A DNA stretch of 64,000 nucleotides from Taxillus chinensis (GCA_023512835.1 CM042090.1:56965865-57029864); one strand, 5' to 3'; shown: positions 9,109 to 22,497, counted from the stretch's first letter. Numbers and translations: made by a program. Notes: generated by a model not told the origin, from the sequence alone.

Positions 9109-10765
9109 TGCAGATTGGATGGGAAGGATAAGAGGAAAGGTGAGGTCTTGACAGTGGAAGGAGCAACGAGAGGTTTAGGGATTTGAAATGAGCAATACTC
9201 GTGCTTCGCAGGAATGATCAGAACATATAAGACCGAGTCCGCAAATGTCAGCGGGCCTAGGAATGTGCGAGTGAGATAGGGACCCGCGCGACATGCTGAT
9301 GTCATTAGTCTGGATATCGAGGCGCCTCCGAATGAAACGATGTCATGGAGACCGCATGACCAAGTAAAGATAACAACTGGTTGCCATCCAGAGAAGTGTG
9401 TGTGCAACCCGAGATATGTATTTAATGAATCATCATTATTCCTCCTCAAAAGCATGCGACATATGAGTATACGTGGATTGTCACAATTGAACGATTGTCG
9501 GGAGTCCGAGGAAAGAGCCGACAATCATCCAGGAGTAAATAATAGTCGTGGAAGAGTATCCGGATGAATAATAGACCTTGTCCGTTGTAAACAGAGTTTG
9601 GTGAGAGAGTAGAGTAGATTCCTTTGCAGTCAAAAAGTCGAAGAGAAGAGAAGTACCACAACACTTCAAATCCGAGACGATGGACTGGATTTATCGATAC
9701 GGTTGCAAAGAAAATCTGAACCTGTAGCTAAATAAGGATAAACTGAAAATACAGAAGCTTAACTGGCAAGGATTAGTACGGATTAGAGAAGATAATCAGT
9801 GAAAAACAACATAATCCGAACTAATGAGAAACAGAACTCATGCATGGCTAAGAATGTAGTAGACGTATGCATACGTGAAAGTGATCAATATTCTTGAATC
9901 GGGGCATATGTCGGATAGCAATACACAGGTTCATATAGGTCAACATAAGTAAACCGTCTTGCCTGAACAACGTAGCTAAGATTAATTAAAGAGCATATGA
10001 TTTGGCCACATTAGGATTCATGAGTGAACAATGATAGAGCGAACACATGTCAAAAGAAGGCGGATGATTAGTCGATTAAAATGCATGGTTGAAGAAAGAA
10101 AATACATCCAAACATGCCACTTTTCCGATTCAAAAACAGCATGTCCATCAGATCCCAAGTAACAGTTTAGAGGAAGGAGAATCCGAGACATATTAGGGGT
10201 TCATTGTTGCTCCCCCGTAGATCATTTAATCCTCTCAATGAAAAGCTCCCCCTCGGATAGACGATCGGAAAGAGGTCATGAGACATATACGGGGGGTATT
10301 CTTGAATAATATATAAAGTATTTTCTCCCCCGTAGATTGTGCAATCCTCTCGGTTGACCGTTCCGATTTGTAGAAGTTCAGACTGCTCTATCGTATTAGA
10401 AAACTATACTTGGAGGATCAGGTCAGATTGAGTATTCATCCACCAGGCATTCCAAGCTAACCCATTTCACTTCTTCAACTATGCATGTTAATAGAGTAAT
10501 CTAAATGAACATGCTTTTGTCATGTGGTGATTAATGGAAGTTAAGATCATGAACCCGAAAGAGGTAAATCATATAAAGCGTAATTATGTTAGCTTTAAAC
10601 GACTTCATCAGGAAGCAAGCATCCTCCCAACATGAGGTTGCGATTAATATCAGAAACATGAACCCGTTAAACAGTAAGTATGATCAGCAATACAGTCAGT
10701 AAGTCTCTACTACTTTTAGTAAACGTACAATGCATGTTCTGAGAGTAAATATACGATTGGGTAAT
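9109..10765. other. Noncoding spacer of element D between pol and the 3' ORF
   Basis: No supported gene. On the minus strand it contains several polypurine runs, seen on the plus strand as GCTCCCCCGTAG (near 10210), GCTCCCCCTCGG (near 10245) and TCTCCCCCGTAG (near 10324). Repeated polypurine tracts in the 3' noncoding region are a known feature of Sireviruses. Small open frames here are short and lack recognisable motifs. Confidence 0.5.
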
Positions 10766-12429
10766 TCAAATGTGAAGGTATGCAGAGAAGTCAAGCATAC
10801 CTAATCGGAAGAGTAGTTCAGAAAACCTCGCATCAGGTAGGGGCTTTGTAAGTATGTCTACTAATTGATCTTCAGTAGCAACATGTTCCAGTGAAATATG
10901 CTTTTTGAGAACATGATCGCGTATGAAGTGATATCTGACCTCAATGTGCTCCGTCTTAGGATGCATGACAGGATTATTGCTGATGGCAATTGCACTAGTG
11001 TTGTCACAGTAGAGTGGAATAGATGACATGTTGAAACCGTAGTCAGTAAGTTGACTTTGCATCCAAAGTAGCTGTGCGCAGCAGCTTCCGGCAGCTATAT
11101 ATTCCGCCTCAGTGGTAGAGGTTGATACGGAATTCTGCTTCTTACTGAACCAAGAGATCAATCTATTTCCTAGAAACTGACACGTACCGCTTGTGCTCTT
11201 CCTGTCGATGCGACATCCAGCGAAGTCGGCATCAGAGTATCCGGATAAGGTGAAGTTGGACTCCTTTGGGTACCAGAGTCCCAAATTCATCGTTCCCTTG
11301 AGATACCTTAATATCCGTTTTACATGAAGCATATGTGACTCCTTGGGATTCACCTGGTATCGTGCACAGATGCAAGTTGCAAACATAATGTCTGGGCGAC
11401 TTGCTGTAAGATACGGCAAGGATCCGATCATCCCTCCGTAGTCGGTCACATTTCTTGATATGCCATTCACATCCGGATCTAACTTGGCAGCCGAGGCATG
11501 GGAGTTTTGACGGGAGATGAACCTTCCATACCAAACTTCTTAATAAGATCGCGAGTGTACTTAGCCTGATTAATGAAGATTCCTTCCTTTAATTGTTTGA
11601 CTTCTATTCCAAGGAAGTAGGACGGGTTCTCCCATCATGCTCATTTCAAACTTGCCTGTCATCAACTTAGCAAACTCTTCACAAAGCTTTGGATTCGTTG
11701 ATCCGAAAATGATATCATCAACGTATATTTGTACGATCAGAGTGTGTCCTTTCTCTTTTCGTAGAAATAGGGTGGTGTCTATCTTCCCTTTTTGGAAGTT
11801 GTGTGCAAGTAGGAATTCTGACAGTGTGTCGTACCAGGCTCTTGGAGCTTGCTTCAAACCATATAGAGCTTTCTGAAGTTTGTAGACAAGATGTCCTGCC
11901 TTAGGTTCAATGAAGCCGGGAGGTTGTTCAACATACACCTCCTCTTGAAGGTCTCCATTCGGGAATGCGCTTTTGACGTCCATTTGATAAACTATGAAGT
12001 TTTCATATGAAGCATACGCCAAAACATTCGGATTGCCTCAAGTCTTGCCACCGGAGCAAAGGTTTCATCATAATCTATTCCTTCTTCTTGACGATATCCT
12101 TTGGCTACCAGTCTAGCTTTGTTCCGTATTACTATTCCATCCGTATCAAGCTTGTTCCGGAACACCCATTTAACGCCAATGACTTGCTAAGACTTAGGCC
12201 TTGGTACTAAGGTCCACACATTATTTCTCTTAAATTGATTCAGCTCTTCTTGCATGGCTTCTATCCAATTCGAATCTTGAAGAGCTTCATCTACCACCTT
12301 TGGTTCTATTTGAGATAGAAAACACGAGTAAAGACTCATGTTGGAGGTGGCTGCTCTTGTTCTTACACCAACGGTAGGATCACCAATCACTTGATCCGAG
12401 GGATGGTTTCGAGTCCATCTATAATTCAT
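10766..12429 (-). pseudogene. Element D pol: reverse transcriptase and RNase H
   Basis: Copia RT and RNase H in several frames. The region starts at 12187-12429 (EALQDSNWIEAMQEEL, entry to the RT domain). It continues at 11570-12022 with VYQMDVKSAFPNGDL, the first catalytic Asp, and IYVDDIIFGSTN, the YVDD active site. It ends at 10766-11470 with the RNase H part: SGYSDADFAGC, STTEAEYIA and KHISLEHVATEDQLVDILTKPL. At least three frame changes separate these blocks, so the copy cannot make an intact enzyme as read. RT and RNase H copy the element RNA into DNA inside virus-like particles. The long run of uninterrupted residues in each block suggests a fairly young copy or consensus indels. Confidence 0.9.
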
Positions 12430-13705
12430 TGCATGTGTTGGATGATCTTGAACAATTTGAAACTCTTCCAGTTGGGTGGTTCGGTTGTATCGACTGGTTT
12501 GAGCTTCGTCCGGACTAGATGTTTCCGTATTGAGAGGTACGGATGAACTAGTTGGTTCTTCAACACTTGTTTCTTCCAGGTGTTAACTAGTCCGGACGGA
12601 CTTGAAGGTGCTCCGGAATTTTGGGTATCCGTAGGAGTATATCCGGAGCTAAATGGTAGTCCGGAGTCAGAGTCATCCGTAGCATCATCCATAAAATTTC
12701 GTTGTGTTTCGCTGATGCTACGTGGTTGGTCAGGATGTGTAACAGGAACATTCATAAACTTCGAATAATCGACGTTGCTGTCCATGACCTGCATATTAGA
12801 ATTTGAAGAACCGACTTTTGACCAATCGAGATTAGCTTCATCAAAAGTCATATGGATAGATTCTTCAACTTTAAAAAGTTTTCTATTGAAGACCCGATAA
12901 GCCTTGCTATGTAGTGAGTACCCGACAAAAATCCCATCATCAGATTTTGGTTCAAATTTATTCCGGGTCTCTTTGCCATTTAACAGTATATAGCAAGTAC
13001 ACCCAAAAGCTCTGAAATGTGAAATTGAAGGTTTTCGTCCTCTCCACATCTCATAGGGTGTTTTCATGGTAGATTTATTTATTAGAGTTCTGTTCTGAAC
13101 ATAGCAGGCAGTGGACACAGCTTCGACCCATAGGCGAGAGGAAGCGTTGCCCCTATCAACATGGATCTACCAGCTTCAACTAAAGTACGATTCTTGCGCT
13201 CGAGTTACCCCATTTTGTTGTGGGGTTAGGGAGCAGAGAGTCATCTTGTATGCCCTGTTTGGAAACAATATGATCTCATTTCTGAAAAATCAAATTCTGT
13301 ACCATGATCACTCCTGATGCATTTAATGCTCGATCCTTGTGAGTTGCTTATCCAGATTGAAGAGATCTACAAGATGCTCAAAAGTTTGATCCTTTGATTT
13401 CAGGAACATCACCCATGTGTATCCTGGTGAAATCATCGATAACCACAAGGGTATATCTGCACCTTGACTAGTGATGGAACAGATATAGGACCACAGAGGT
13501 CCATATGAAGAAGTTGTAGAAGAGCGGTTATTGAGTTAACTGATTTGCTCTTAAAGCTATGTTTGGTCTGTTTGCCAAGTTGGCATTCTCGACGAGAGAG
13601 ATTCTCCTGGAGAACTTGAGTTTGGGTAGACCAATGACAAGATCAAGTGACGCTAATTTAGACAAAGTCTTAAAGTTTAAATGTGCGCATCGCTTGTGCC
13701 ATAGC
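12426..13705 (-). pseudogene. Element D pol: integrase region
   Basis: The C-terminal half (12426-13118) reads cleanly: STACYVQNRTLIN, then MKTPYEMWRGRKPSISHFRAFGC, the conserved tail of copia integrases, then a long acidic and Ser/Pro-rich linker to RT. The upstream part (13118-13705) is broken by frameshifts, but three landmarks can be read: a GAG-pre-integrase segment (HLNFKTLSKLASL), the core aspartate context LHMDLCGPI, and a second aspartate context SDHGTEF. Integrase would insert the cDNA; D's perfect 5-bp target duplication shows the source element had a functional one. Confidence 0.8.
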
Positions 13706-13714
13706 CAACTATCT

Positions 13715-14131
13715 TCATCCGATGCTTTCGTGAGGAAGCATACGGGTCGAAGAATTATTTCTTAAGACCACCTGAGTATATGTCCCCATCTCTTGATCCG
13801 GATAACTTAACATCTCCGGATAAGTTTTCTCTTCTTTATGGTGTTGAACAAAAAAGGAAACAGTAAATCCTTTGTCACATAAATTACTGACACTTAGCAA
13901 ATTATGCTTTAAACCTTCGACTAGTGCAACTTTAGTGATTGATACACAGCTGTTAGTTAGAGTGCCATACCCGACAGTCTTACCTTTGCTGTTGTCGCCA
14001 TATGAAACGGATGGACCTTGTTTATCATTAACTTCTACAAGCAGAGTCTGATCACCCGTCATATGTCCGGAGCATCCACTATCAAGGATCCACTTGCTTT
14101 TATTGATCTTTAATTTCAAGTGATCTGGCAA
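13715..14131 (-). pseudogene. Element D pol: aspartic protease
   Basis: Copia-type aspartic protease with SKWILDSGCSGHMTGD, in which Asp-Ser-Gly is the active site, followed by SVSYGDNSKG and LKHNLLSVSNLCDKGF, typical of the domain and its link to the GAG-pre-integrase region. It processes the Gag-Pol polyprotein. It is open for about 138 residues, then the frame is lost at its C-terminus near 13715. It lies directly upstream of the integrase region, in the order expected for copia. Confidence 0.88.
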
Positions 14132-14164
14132 TGCATTCCAGAGATGCTCCTGAAAGACAACAGT

Positions 14165-15066
14165 TTACACTTTTGGTGCCCAAACTTGTTTCGGGCGGTT
14201 AGAGAGAGCAGCAGTATTGTCAACATTTACGGATTTGATTTTGCTAGGACTCTTAGCTTTCCAAGTTGACATTAACTTGTTAGTTTCAGCTACTTCTTTT
14301 ATTTGGGTTTTCTTGGGAGAGACACTCCTTTTAGATTTAGATTTTGTTTTGCTCGAAGAACCCCTTTTATAAAACTGATCTTTATTGGATTGAAATTGAT
14401 TACAAAGCCAGCTATCAGATAGACTCCAACATTCATAGTGATAATGACCCATTTCCCTACGGATGGAACAGACACTATAATGTGAAGTACAAACAGGGGG
14501 ATACAGGTCTCTTAGTTTTTACGGACTTTCTACTCTGTTCCTGTGGCCTAATCCATTGTGTTTGGGTGACGCGCTCTTGGCCCTAAATGCGTCGGCCTTA
14601 GCCTTGTCTTTCTTTTTGGGTGCTACGGTTTTGGCTTTAACTGCAAGAACCTTCCTTTCATCTTTAGTTACGGGTGCTACTGGTTGGGAAGTGCGATAAT
14701 GACCTCGGCTCCACGATCATAAACTATGGTGCCACCTGAAATGAAACCATCCAACGGTTTAGATGTACTAACAGGATATAAGTTGGTTAGTTTAGGAGTG
14801 AAATCCGGAGGACACTCAGTAACTTGAGCTATGGAAGTTGATGGTTCGGAACCTAGGCCAGGTTTGACTCGGATGTCGTCAGGATCAGTCCTAAAGGTAG
14901 AGGCTATTTCCCCGGATTTTAGCCACTTACGATTTATTTCCTTTTCCTGTTCTAGTTTATTTTCGAGTCTTTTTACTATAACTTTTAGGCCTGAGAGATT
15001 GGTATTTAACAAATGATTTTCAGCTCTTAGATCATGATACCAAGCTTCTTTTCCTCTGAAGTCAGT
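14165..15066 (-). pseudogene. Element D gag, C-terminal part (left of nested E)
   Basis: Continuation of D Gag after the nested element E. From 15066 it reads AWYHDLRAENHLLNTNLSGLKV, then an acidic coiled-coil-like stretch (about 14940-15010) and a Thr/Pro-rich stretch to about 14677. The next block (14165-14500) contains CSIRREMGHYHYEC, a second CCHC zinc knuckle in which the second Cys is Arg. It ends in a Lys/Ser-rich basic tail before the protease. A long Gag with a coiled coil is usual in Sireviruses. E's TCAGT duplication lies at the break (15062-15066). Confidence 0.75.
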
Positions 15067-17023
15067 TGTCACGCCCCCAATTTCCTTCCACTTGGAAATG
15101 AGTAGTGACTGCCCATGCCCGCACCCGAAGGGACAAGGGGTTGGTGCAAGCACCTTAAAAGGACTTCTAGCACGGGTGCTGTCCCAAACCTGCACAATCA
15201 GGCTAACATGCCAAGGGGCATGCTCCTGCTCCCAAACCATGCATACAAACACAAATTGAATAACAACATCTCATTTTATTTCATTTTCAAGACTAAATGT
15301 CTATTACAACCCAGTCGGGGAGAAACCCCTATGAAGCCAGGTGTACTGTTACAAATAAAACCAAACCAAATTCCAAAACAGAAAACCAAAGTACAACAAA
15401 GGAAATAGCATAAACTCCCAGTCCCAGGGGCCTAGCTCCTCAGCCTTCACCTACCGCCTACTAAACCCTGCAAAAGAACGGTTTATAGGAGGGGTGAGCA
15501 AACCACGACTTCGGTAGGGATCCGGTCTCCCCGGACCGGTCCCGCTTTACAACATGCATGATATGTGTATGCTTGTGCTCGTGTCGTGCCTAAGGCTAAA
15601 GCCAAGAAACATCACCCAGGAAACACTCTTTACCGAACCCGCACCTGGAGGGCGAGAGGACACCCCGCCACCACGGCGACATGACATACCACATCCAGGG
15701 CGAATGTTGCATGGACACCAATGCAACATTTTCCACCCGAGTCGAGATATGGTCAACCACCTCCTCGGGCGCCATACCTACCCTCAGGAATGGGTGTAGG
15801 CTTAGCCCACCGTCGTGAGTGCTACACCGAGACTCAGGACCACGTCCTGGTCAAATCTCAAAGGGGTCCGGCTATTGTGCCTGGCCCATATCTCAGCTTC
15901 GATCTCAAACAAGTCAACGAACAGCATAGCATTACATCTCAACATGTAAACTCAAAGCCAAGATTTACACTTTCTCGGAAAGGACCAACATGGTCGGATA
16001 CAAGCCACACACATCAGCCTCATAGGCTTAAAATCAAATACAAATCAAACACAAGACACACCAAGTCACACAGGTATATCATCAAACACCCATATACAAG
16101 GTCTCACAGGCATTATATTGAATACATGGCATGCAGGCCTCACAGACATTTCATCAAACACATAGTGGGCATAAACAAACCCAGAAAATCCTCAGGCCAA
16201 ATTAACATCAGAATCAACAAAACATGTCACTGAAGGCCAACATCCATATAGGAGATCACACCTATATGGATTACATATTTATATATAACAGATATAACCA
16301 GAAATCTGCCCTGGAACCCTAGGACAGAGAAGGACTTAGGAAGAACAGAACCCCTACCTCAGGCTTTTGTCCTAACCTCCACACTAGACAGCTCCCAACG
16401 ACGCGAACCACCACGGCAACTGCCCGGAGATCCTCTCTCTCTCTCTCTCTCTGGCGGCAGTTGCAAAAGAGGGACACAAGAACCCTAAACTCAAACTCAA
16501 GCCCTCATTATATAGACACTACCCACATCAAAACGACGTAGTTTTGATTAAGTAAACCCGGGATCAAAACGACGTAGTTTTGATCACACAAGTTAGCACC
16601 TTTCCGCACCCATATAGGCCAAAATACTCGAGAATTTCAACATGGTCCTTTGGAGAAAGATCATTAGAATGTCAAAACCAAGGGAACCATGCAAAAATAT
16701 GGCTGCACGCCAATTTGCACGTGAATTCCCAATTCACGTGCAACTCCAAATGGACTCCAAATGCTCTCAAACTTCACCCCTAGCCTCCTTGCATCATTTA
16801 GAAGACAATCACACTTGCACGTGAATTGGACCCATATCACGTGCACCTCACATACACGTCTGTTTGGCCTGAAACTTCGTGGTAGATAGAGGACATCATT
16901 CTAAGCATCTTTCCTTTTGCACGTGAATTCATTTGAGCCCATTCACTAGGTCAAAATCTAGAAAAACTACTCGAAAGGCAAACCGCGACTAACCGTGACT
17001 AACTCAAGGTACGGGTCCTTACA
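15067..17023 (-). repeat. 3' LTR of element E
   Basis: A 1957-bp LTR from TGTCACGCCCCC to GGGTCCTTACA. Followed on the right by the polypurine tract (TCCTCTCCCCCTTAAGA, 17024-17040). It contains the conserved hairpin at 16242-16271, a CT repeat near 16432-16452, a TATA motif near 16508-16514 and the paired ACGT palindromes. Many of its differences from the other LTR lie in CAG or CTG words. Confidence 0.95.
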
Positions 17024-17053
17024 TCCTCTCCCCCTTAAGACTTTTCGTCCTCG
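17024..17053 (-). other. Polypurine tract of element E
   Basis: Read on the minus strand, AAGGGGGAGAGGA directly precedes the 3' LTR start TGTAAGG. This is the usual primer for plus-strand DNA synthesis. The neighbouring GAGGACGAAAAGTC word is shared with B and F. Confidence 0.8.
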
Positions 17054-17238
17054 AAAAGAAAAGGTGGAATGAAAGAAAACAATCACAACCAAAGCATAGG
17101 CCTCTAACACCCACTAGCACAAATTAATACACAACAAAGCACAAATTATTTCACACATTTATACACTCTACATGGTCATAACTAGTTGGGCAAGTACCTG
17201 ATTATGTTGAAGTTTGATGCTTGCCCTCCTCCCCTCCT

Positions 17239-20200
17239 TCAGAGTTGTTCGTCCTCGAACAAATCAGGATAATGAGCACGCATCTCAGTCTCACGTTCCC
17301 AGGTTTCTTCCTCCAGCCCTCGGTGTTGCCACAACACCCGAACCAACGGAATAGTCTTACCTCGCAGCTGCTTCTCGCGCCTATCTACAATACGGATGGG
17401 GGCCTCGACAACAGACACATCCTCTCCAAGATCCAGGGTACCCCAATCTAGCACGTGTGCGGGATCTGGATGATATTTCCGCAACTGGGATACATGGAAA
17501 ACATTATGAACTCTGCTCAAACTAGGTGGTAATGCCAACCTATAAGCAACAGGGCCAACTCGGCTCAAAATCTCGAACGGTCCAATGTACCGAGGGGACA
17601 ACTTGGACCCAGTCCCAAATCTTTTATGCCCTCTCCGTGGAGAAACACGAAGGAATACGTGGTCGCCCACCAAAAACTCCAACGGTCGGCATCGGCGATC
17701 TGCATAAGACTTCATGCTCTCGAGTCGTAAGAAGGCGTTGCCGAATCAGCTGAACTTTTGCCGTAGCCTCCTGGACCAATTGAGGTCCTAACATAGCTGC
17801 CTCGCCAGCTTCTGCCCAACATAATGGAGACCGGCACGGTCGGCCATACAATGCCTTAAATGGGGCCATCCCAATCGAAGACTGGTAACTGTTATTATAG
17901 GCAAACTCCACCAGAGGAAGGTGGGAAGCCCATGATCCTCCAAAATCAAGTACACAAGCCCTCAACAAGTCTTCCAATGTTTGAATGGTCCTCTCGGACT
18001 GACCATCAGTCTCAGGATGGAATGTGGTACTCAAATTAAGTCGGGTTCCCAATGCTTCCTGCAGACCTCCCCAAAACCGGGATGTGAACCGCGCATCCCT
18101 ATCCGAAACAATAGATAAGGGCACTCCGTGCAAGCGGACAATCTCATCAACATACAACTGGCTTAACGTGCCGATAGAGTCGCGCTCTTGAATTGCCAAG
18201 AAATTGGCTGACTTAGTTAAGCGGTCCACTATGACCCAAATCATGTCCTTTCTCCCAGAAGCGGTAGGAAGTCCCGTCACGAAGTCCATAGTAATATGCT
18301 CCCACTTCCACTCAGCTACAGGTAAAGGCTGCAATTGACCAGCGGGTCGTTGGTGTTCTGCCTTCACTTGCTGACAGGTAAGGCACCCGGAAACAAACTC
18401 GCTACACTCCGTTTCAGCCCCGGCCACCAGAGCGTGCGCGAACGGCATGATACATCTTAGTTCCTCCTGGATGTACAGCCAAACGGGAATGATGAAATTC
18501 CCTCAGCACATCCTCACGCAAGGGAGGTGGTACTATCAGACGCCCCTGAAATTTCAGCTCATGCTCAACTCCTTTTGTCCAGTCCTCTGACAGCTCTCCG
18601 GCCTCTATCTGGGCCCGGATCACCTCACAGTCCACGTCACCTAACTGTCCCTCATGGACACGCTGATACATTTCTGGTATCACAATGAGAGGACACAGGA
18701 TAGCTCCCTCACTGCTGAAAGCGAGGTTGCACCTGAAGCACCGCAACTGCTCCATCATTTTCCATTCTCTCATGGAAACCTCGGCTTTCCCCTTTCTACT
18801 TAGCGCGTCGGCTACTAAATTTCCCTTCCCCGGCGTGTAGGAGAGTGTGAAGTCAAACATTTGCAGGTACTCTACCCACCTCCGTTGTCGCAAATTTAGG
18901 TCTCTCTCGGGTGAAGATATACTTGTAGGCTTTTGTGGTCGGTATATACCACAAATTTCTCTCCCAACGGGTAATGTCGCCAAGACTTCAGGGCAAAAAT
19001 AATCGCTGCTAACTCCAGGTCGTGTGTTGGGTAGTTTTGCTCATGGGACTTCGATTGTCGCGAACCATATGCTATGACTTGGCGTTCTTGCATCGGAACA
19101 CACCCGCCTAACGCGAGACGCATCACAATACACCTCGAATGGCACTCCCTCCTGCGGTAGACTCAACACCGGTGCGGTAGTCGGGCGAGTCTTCAACTCC
19201 TCGAATGCCAGTTGGCACTTGTCCGTCCACTCGAATTTGGCTCCCTTCCGTGTAAGAGCTGTCATAGGTGCCGCCAACCGAGAAAACCCTTCCACAAAAC
19301 GCCGATAATACCCCCGCGACCCAAGAAACTCCCGGATCTCAAAAACATTTGTGGGCCTCTTCCAAGATGCTACGGACTCAATCTTGGTTGGGTCCACTCT
19401 AACTCCTTCGGCAGATACTACATGCCCAAGAAAATGCACCTCTTGCATCCGGAAGTCACACTTGCTAAATTTAGCATACAAGTGATGATCTCGTAGTGCC
19501 TGCAGCACCACGCCAAGTGCTCCTCATGCTCGGCTTGGGTTTTAGAGTACACAAGGATGTCGTCAATGAATACCACCACGAAGGAATCCAGGTATGGGGC
19601 AAATACCTGATTCATTAGATGCATGAACACAAAGAGGTGCATTCGTGAGCCCAAAAGGCATCACTAACCACTCATAGTGTCCGTACCTGCACCTGAACGC
19701 CGTCTTAGGGATGTCTTCGCTCCTGACCCTCAATTGGTGATATCCCGAACGCAGGTCGATTTTTGAGAACCACCGTGCTCCACTCAGCTAGTCGAATAAG
19801 TCATCAATTCGCGGCAAGGGGTACTTGTTCTTTACCGTTACTTGATTCAGCCTTCGATAATCAATGCAAAGTCGCAACGAACCATCTGCCTTCTTAGCAA
19901 ACAAGACCGGTGCACCCCAAGGTGAGGTACTAGGACGGATAAAACCTTTATCTCCCGGTTCCTTTATCCGCCGAAGCTCCCGCAACTCAAGCGGGTCCCA
20001 TCCGGTATGCTACTTGTGAGATGGGTCCCACCACTGGCAACAGTTCAATAGTGAACTCGATACTTCTGTGTGGAGGCAACTCCAACAACTCCCCAGGAAA
20101 GACATCCTGGAACTTCTCGACAACATCTGGCCACACCCTTTTCTCTAAGTTACCTTCCTCCTCAAAGGTTAGGGTGGCAAGCCTATGGGTAATATTGCCC

Positions 20201-20694
20201 CATAGCTCCCTCGTCGGTCCAGCTCTCCCCGCATCCCTATCCCATTCACCCACTAGGGTACAGGAAGATCCTGTGGGTGTAGTAAACGATACTCGTCGCC
20301 TATAGCAGTCAATCTTAGCCTGAAAGGCCATCAACCAGTCCATCCCCAGAATCAAACTAAAGGTCCTCATGGGCATTACGTACAAATCAAATGAGAGGTC
20401 AACCTCTCCTATCGTAAGCGCACACTCTCGACACATTTGGTGGATCAACTCCACACCTCCCATTGGGGACTCGACCCTCGAGAGGTCTATCGGCCTCCAC
20501 ACAATCAAGTCCAAGGCTCTCCACCAAGGACTTAGCAATCGGGGAGCACGAAGCTCCGGTATCAAACAATGCAAAGCAACAACGGTCCGAGATATTAGAA
20601 TAGTACCTCGAACCACCGAAGGTCCAGCTCCACCTTCCTCGGAGGGTGATGGTAGATCCTCCATTCCAACTGGGGCTGAGGTAAGCGCGAACAC
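17239..20694 (-). pseudogene. Element E pol (protease, RT, RNase H, integrase, chromodomain-like tail)
   Basis: Gypsy pol read in overlapping pieces. Protease: DTGAS near 20540-20580 and LILGMDWLMAF in 19987-20694. [23 protein letters not shown] (19788-19985) and [10 protein letters not shown] (19418-19654). RNase H: 18896-19511 ([19 protein letters not shown] words). Integrase: zinc-binding HPGGTKMYHA (18414-18983), core VDRLTKSANF and VSDRDARFTSRFW, FHPETDGQSE (17624-18448). Tail: [18 protein letters not shown] segment, then [14 protein letters not shown] (17239-17715), typical of Tekay/Del chromoviruses. One nonsense codon lies near 19785 (Gln to stop before LSGA). Frame changes occur roughly every few hundred bases, so no intact enzyme is readable. 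Confidence 0.9.
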
Positions 20695-20709
20695 TCTGCC
20701 TTGGCCTGC

Positions 20710-22030
20710 CCCACCACTAGCCTCACTTGCCTTCCCTTTTGCTCCTGCTGCGGTCCACCGGGGACGCCCTCTCGATCCTCCTTGTGGTTGCCTCTCCCCC
20801 GTGGCCTAGTGTGACCGGAACCAGCCTGACCGGCCTGCCACGAATGTGTCGGCTTAGGGGGCTGGGGCCTGGAATTGGGTCCCACCCCTGCTCCCTTGTG
20901 CTAAGCTTCCAGGCTCCCCGACCGTCCCCTTCTTGAAACACACCTTGCTGATGTCTCCCACCTTCCCACGGCTATGACACGTCAAGTGCTGCTTGGGGCA
21001 CTCACGTTTGACGTGCCCCGACAGGCCACAACAGGTACACCCGCTTGGGAAGTTCCCAGCAAAGACTCCCCGTCCTCCAAAGTAACGGGATCCGGGCGGA
21101 GCCATTGAAGCTTGGCCCCTATCCTTGGGAAGAGTCCCACTCCCGGGCTCAACCTTCGCCTCTTGGCTTCACCGTGCTTGCCGCGCGCGCTCTGCCCCAT
21201 CCGCTCCTGATGAGCCGGTCTTCCCTCCTCTAATCCTCTCTCAACAATCTTGGCGGTGTCCACGACTTCGGCATAGGTCTTCGGGCCGCAAGATCTCCAC
21301 CCTTTGCTTAAGGGCAGGTTTGAGACCCATGGTAAACTTATGGGCCTTCAGGTCCTCCCTTGATATTGCTTCTAGAGCAAACCGACTCGGCCCCGGAAAT
21401 CTCGCTCATACTCTGCTACCGAGCGCGATCCCTGCTTCAAGCCGCTGAACTCCTCCCGCTTCGCCACCGTAATGACTCGGAAAGAACTCCTCATGGAACA
21501 GCTGGAGGAATTCATTCCAGGCCATGGTCTCCATGTCCCGGCTTCTGAGATGCTAAGCCACCATTCCAAGGCTTCCTCCTCCAACTGCCGGACTGCTAGT
21601 CTCACTTTGTCTTCCTCCCGGGGTCGAAGAAAGGAGAACACATGCTCGATCCGTCGCAGCCGGGTGCTCTGCTCCTAGAGGTTCAGCTCCTCCCTTGAAC
21701 CTTGGTGGATGTTCCTTTCGGAACTGCGTCAACACGTCTCCCTCTTCCCGCCTCACTGGCACTTCCTGCCTACGCGGAGGTTCCGCCTCACGGGGTGGAG
21801 GGGGTGGCACTGCCTGTCGTGCCATCATCTCCTGACGCACCTCGTTTAGGATCTCTACCCTGAGGTCCTCACGCATGCCTTGCACGTTCTCACTTAGGGC
21901 CCGGACTTGGGCCATGATCCGCTCCAGGGGATCATCGCCCTCTACACGCTGTCCTCTTCCCTCTCCAAAGACGGGCAGAAGACTCATCTTCTACAAATGG
22001 AGTAGCTCGGGTTACTCTCCTAGGAGGCAT
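20710..22030 (-). pseudogene. Element E gag
   Basis: The start at 22030 (MPPRRVTRAT) is supported by the same start in G (61647) and B (34227). The capsid region (21372-21987) contains RIMAQVRALSENVQGMRE, FRKEHPPRFKGGAEP and EEALEWWLSIS, the retrotransposon Gag core. A CCHC zinc knuckle CTCCGLSGHVKREC lies in 20854-21105. The protein packages element RNA. Several frame changes break it, and the Pro-rich stretch near 21800 also varies between copies. Confidence 0.85.
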
Positions 22031-22479
22031 AGTCAACATAATTTAAACCAAACTAGGATCAGCTTCTCTCAAGCTCTACACACCCTCATCCCCATGGGCC
22101 ATGAGGTACTCAAGTAACATTTTACATTTAAACACACAGGTAAATCACAGAAGCACACAGCAGCAATTTATAGCAACAAGTCTCACAGAAAATCACCAAA
22201 TTCCACAGCAACAAAATTTTGTTTTTAGCAACAAGTTTCAGCAACATAGCATGTCCAATCACAATACTCATACTGAAATTAAACTAGTGCCCTAATGCCA
22301 ATGCATGTATGCACCCTCAACCCAAATGCAAGTGCCCTACTCCTTGGTCTAACTACCCCCGAGTACACCCCGAAAAACCAGATAGGACCACGTTGATCGG
22401 GCGTGTCCTATACCGCCTCCCTAAGAGTCTCGAAGCGGCCAGGCCTCCCCCACTATCCTAAGTCCACCAGACCATGAAC

Positions 22480-22494
22480 TATCGCTCGATACCA
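22480..22494 (-). other. Primer binding site of element E, with one base missing
   Basis: On the minus strand TGGTATCGAGCGATA beside the LTR at 22498. The equivalent site in G reads TGGTATCAGAGCGATA (61194 onward), which matches initiator tRNA-Met. The E site lacks the A of a CAG word. A functional site would be expected to keep this match, so the gap may be a consensus error. Confidence 0.8.
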
Positions 22495-22497
22495 TAT

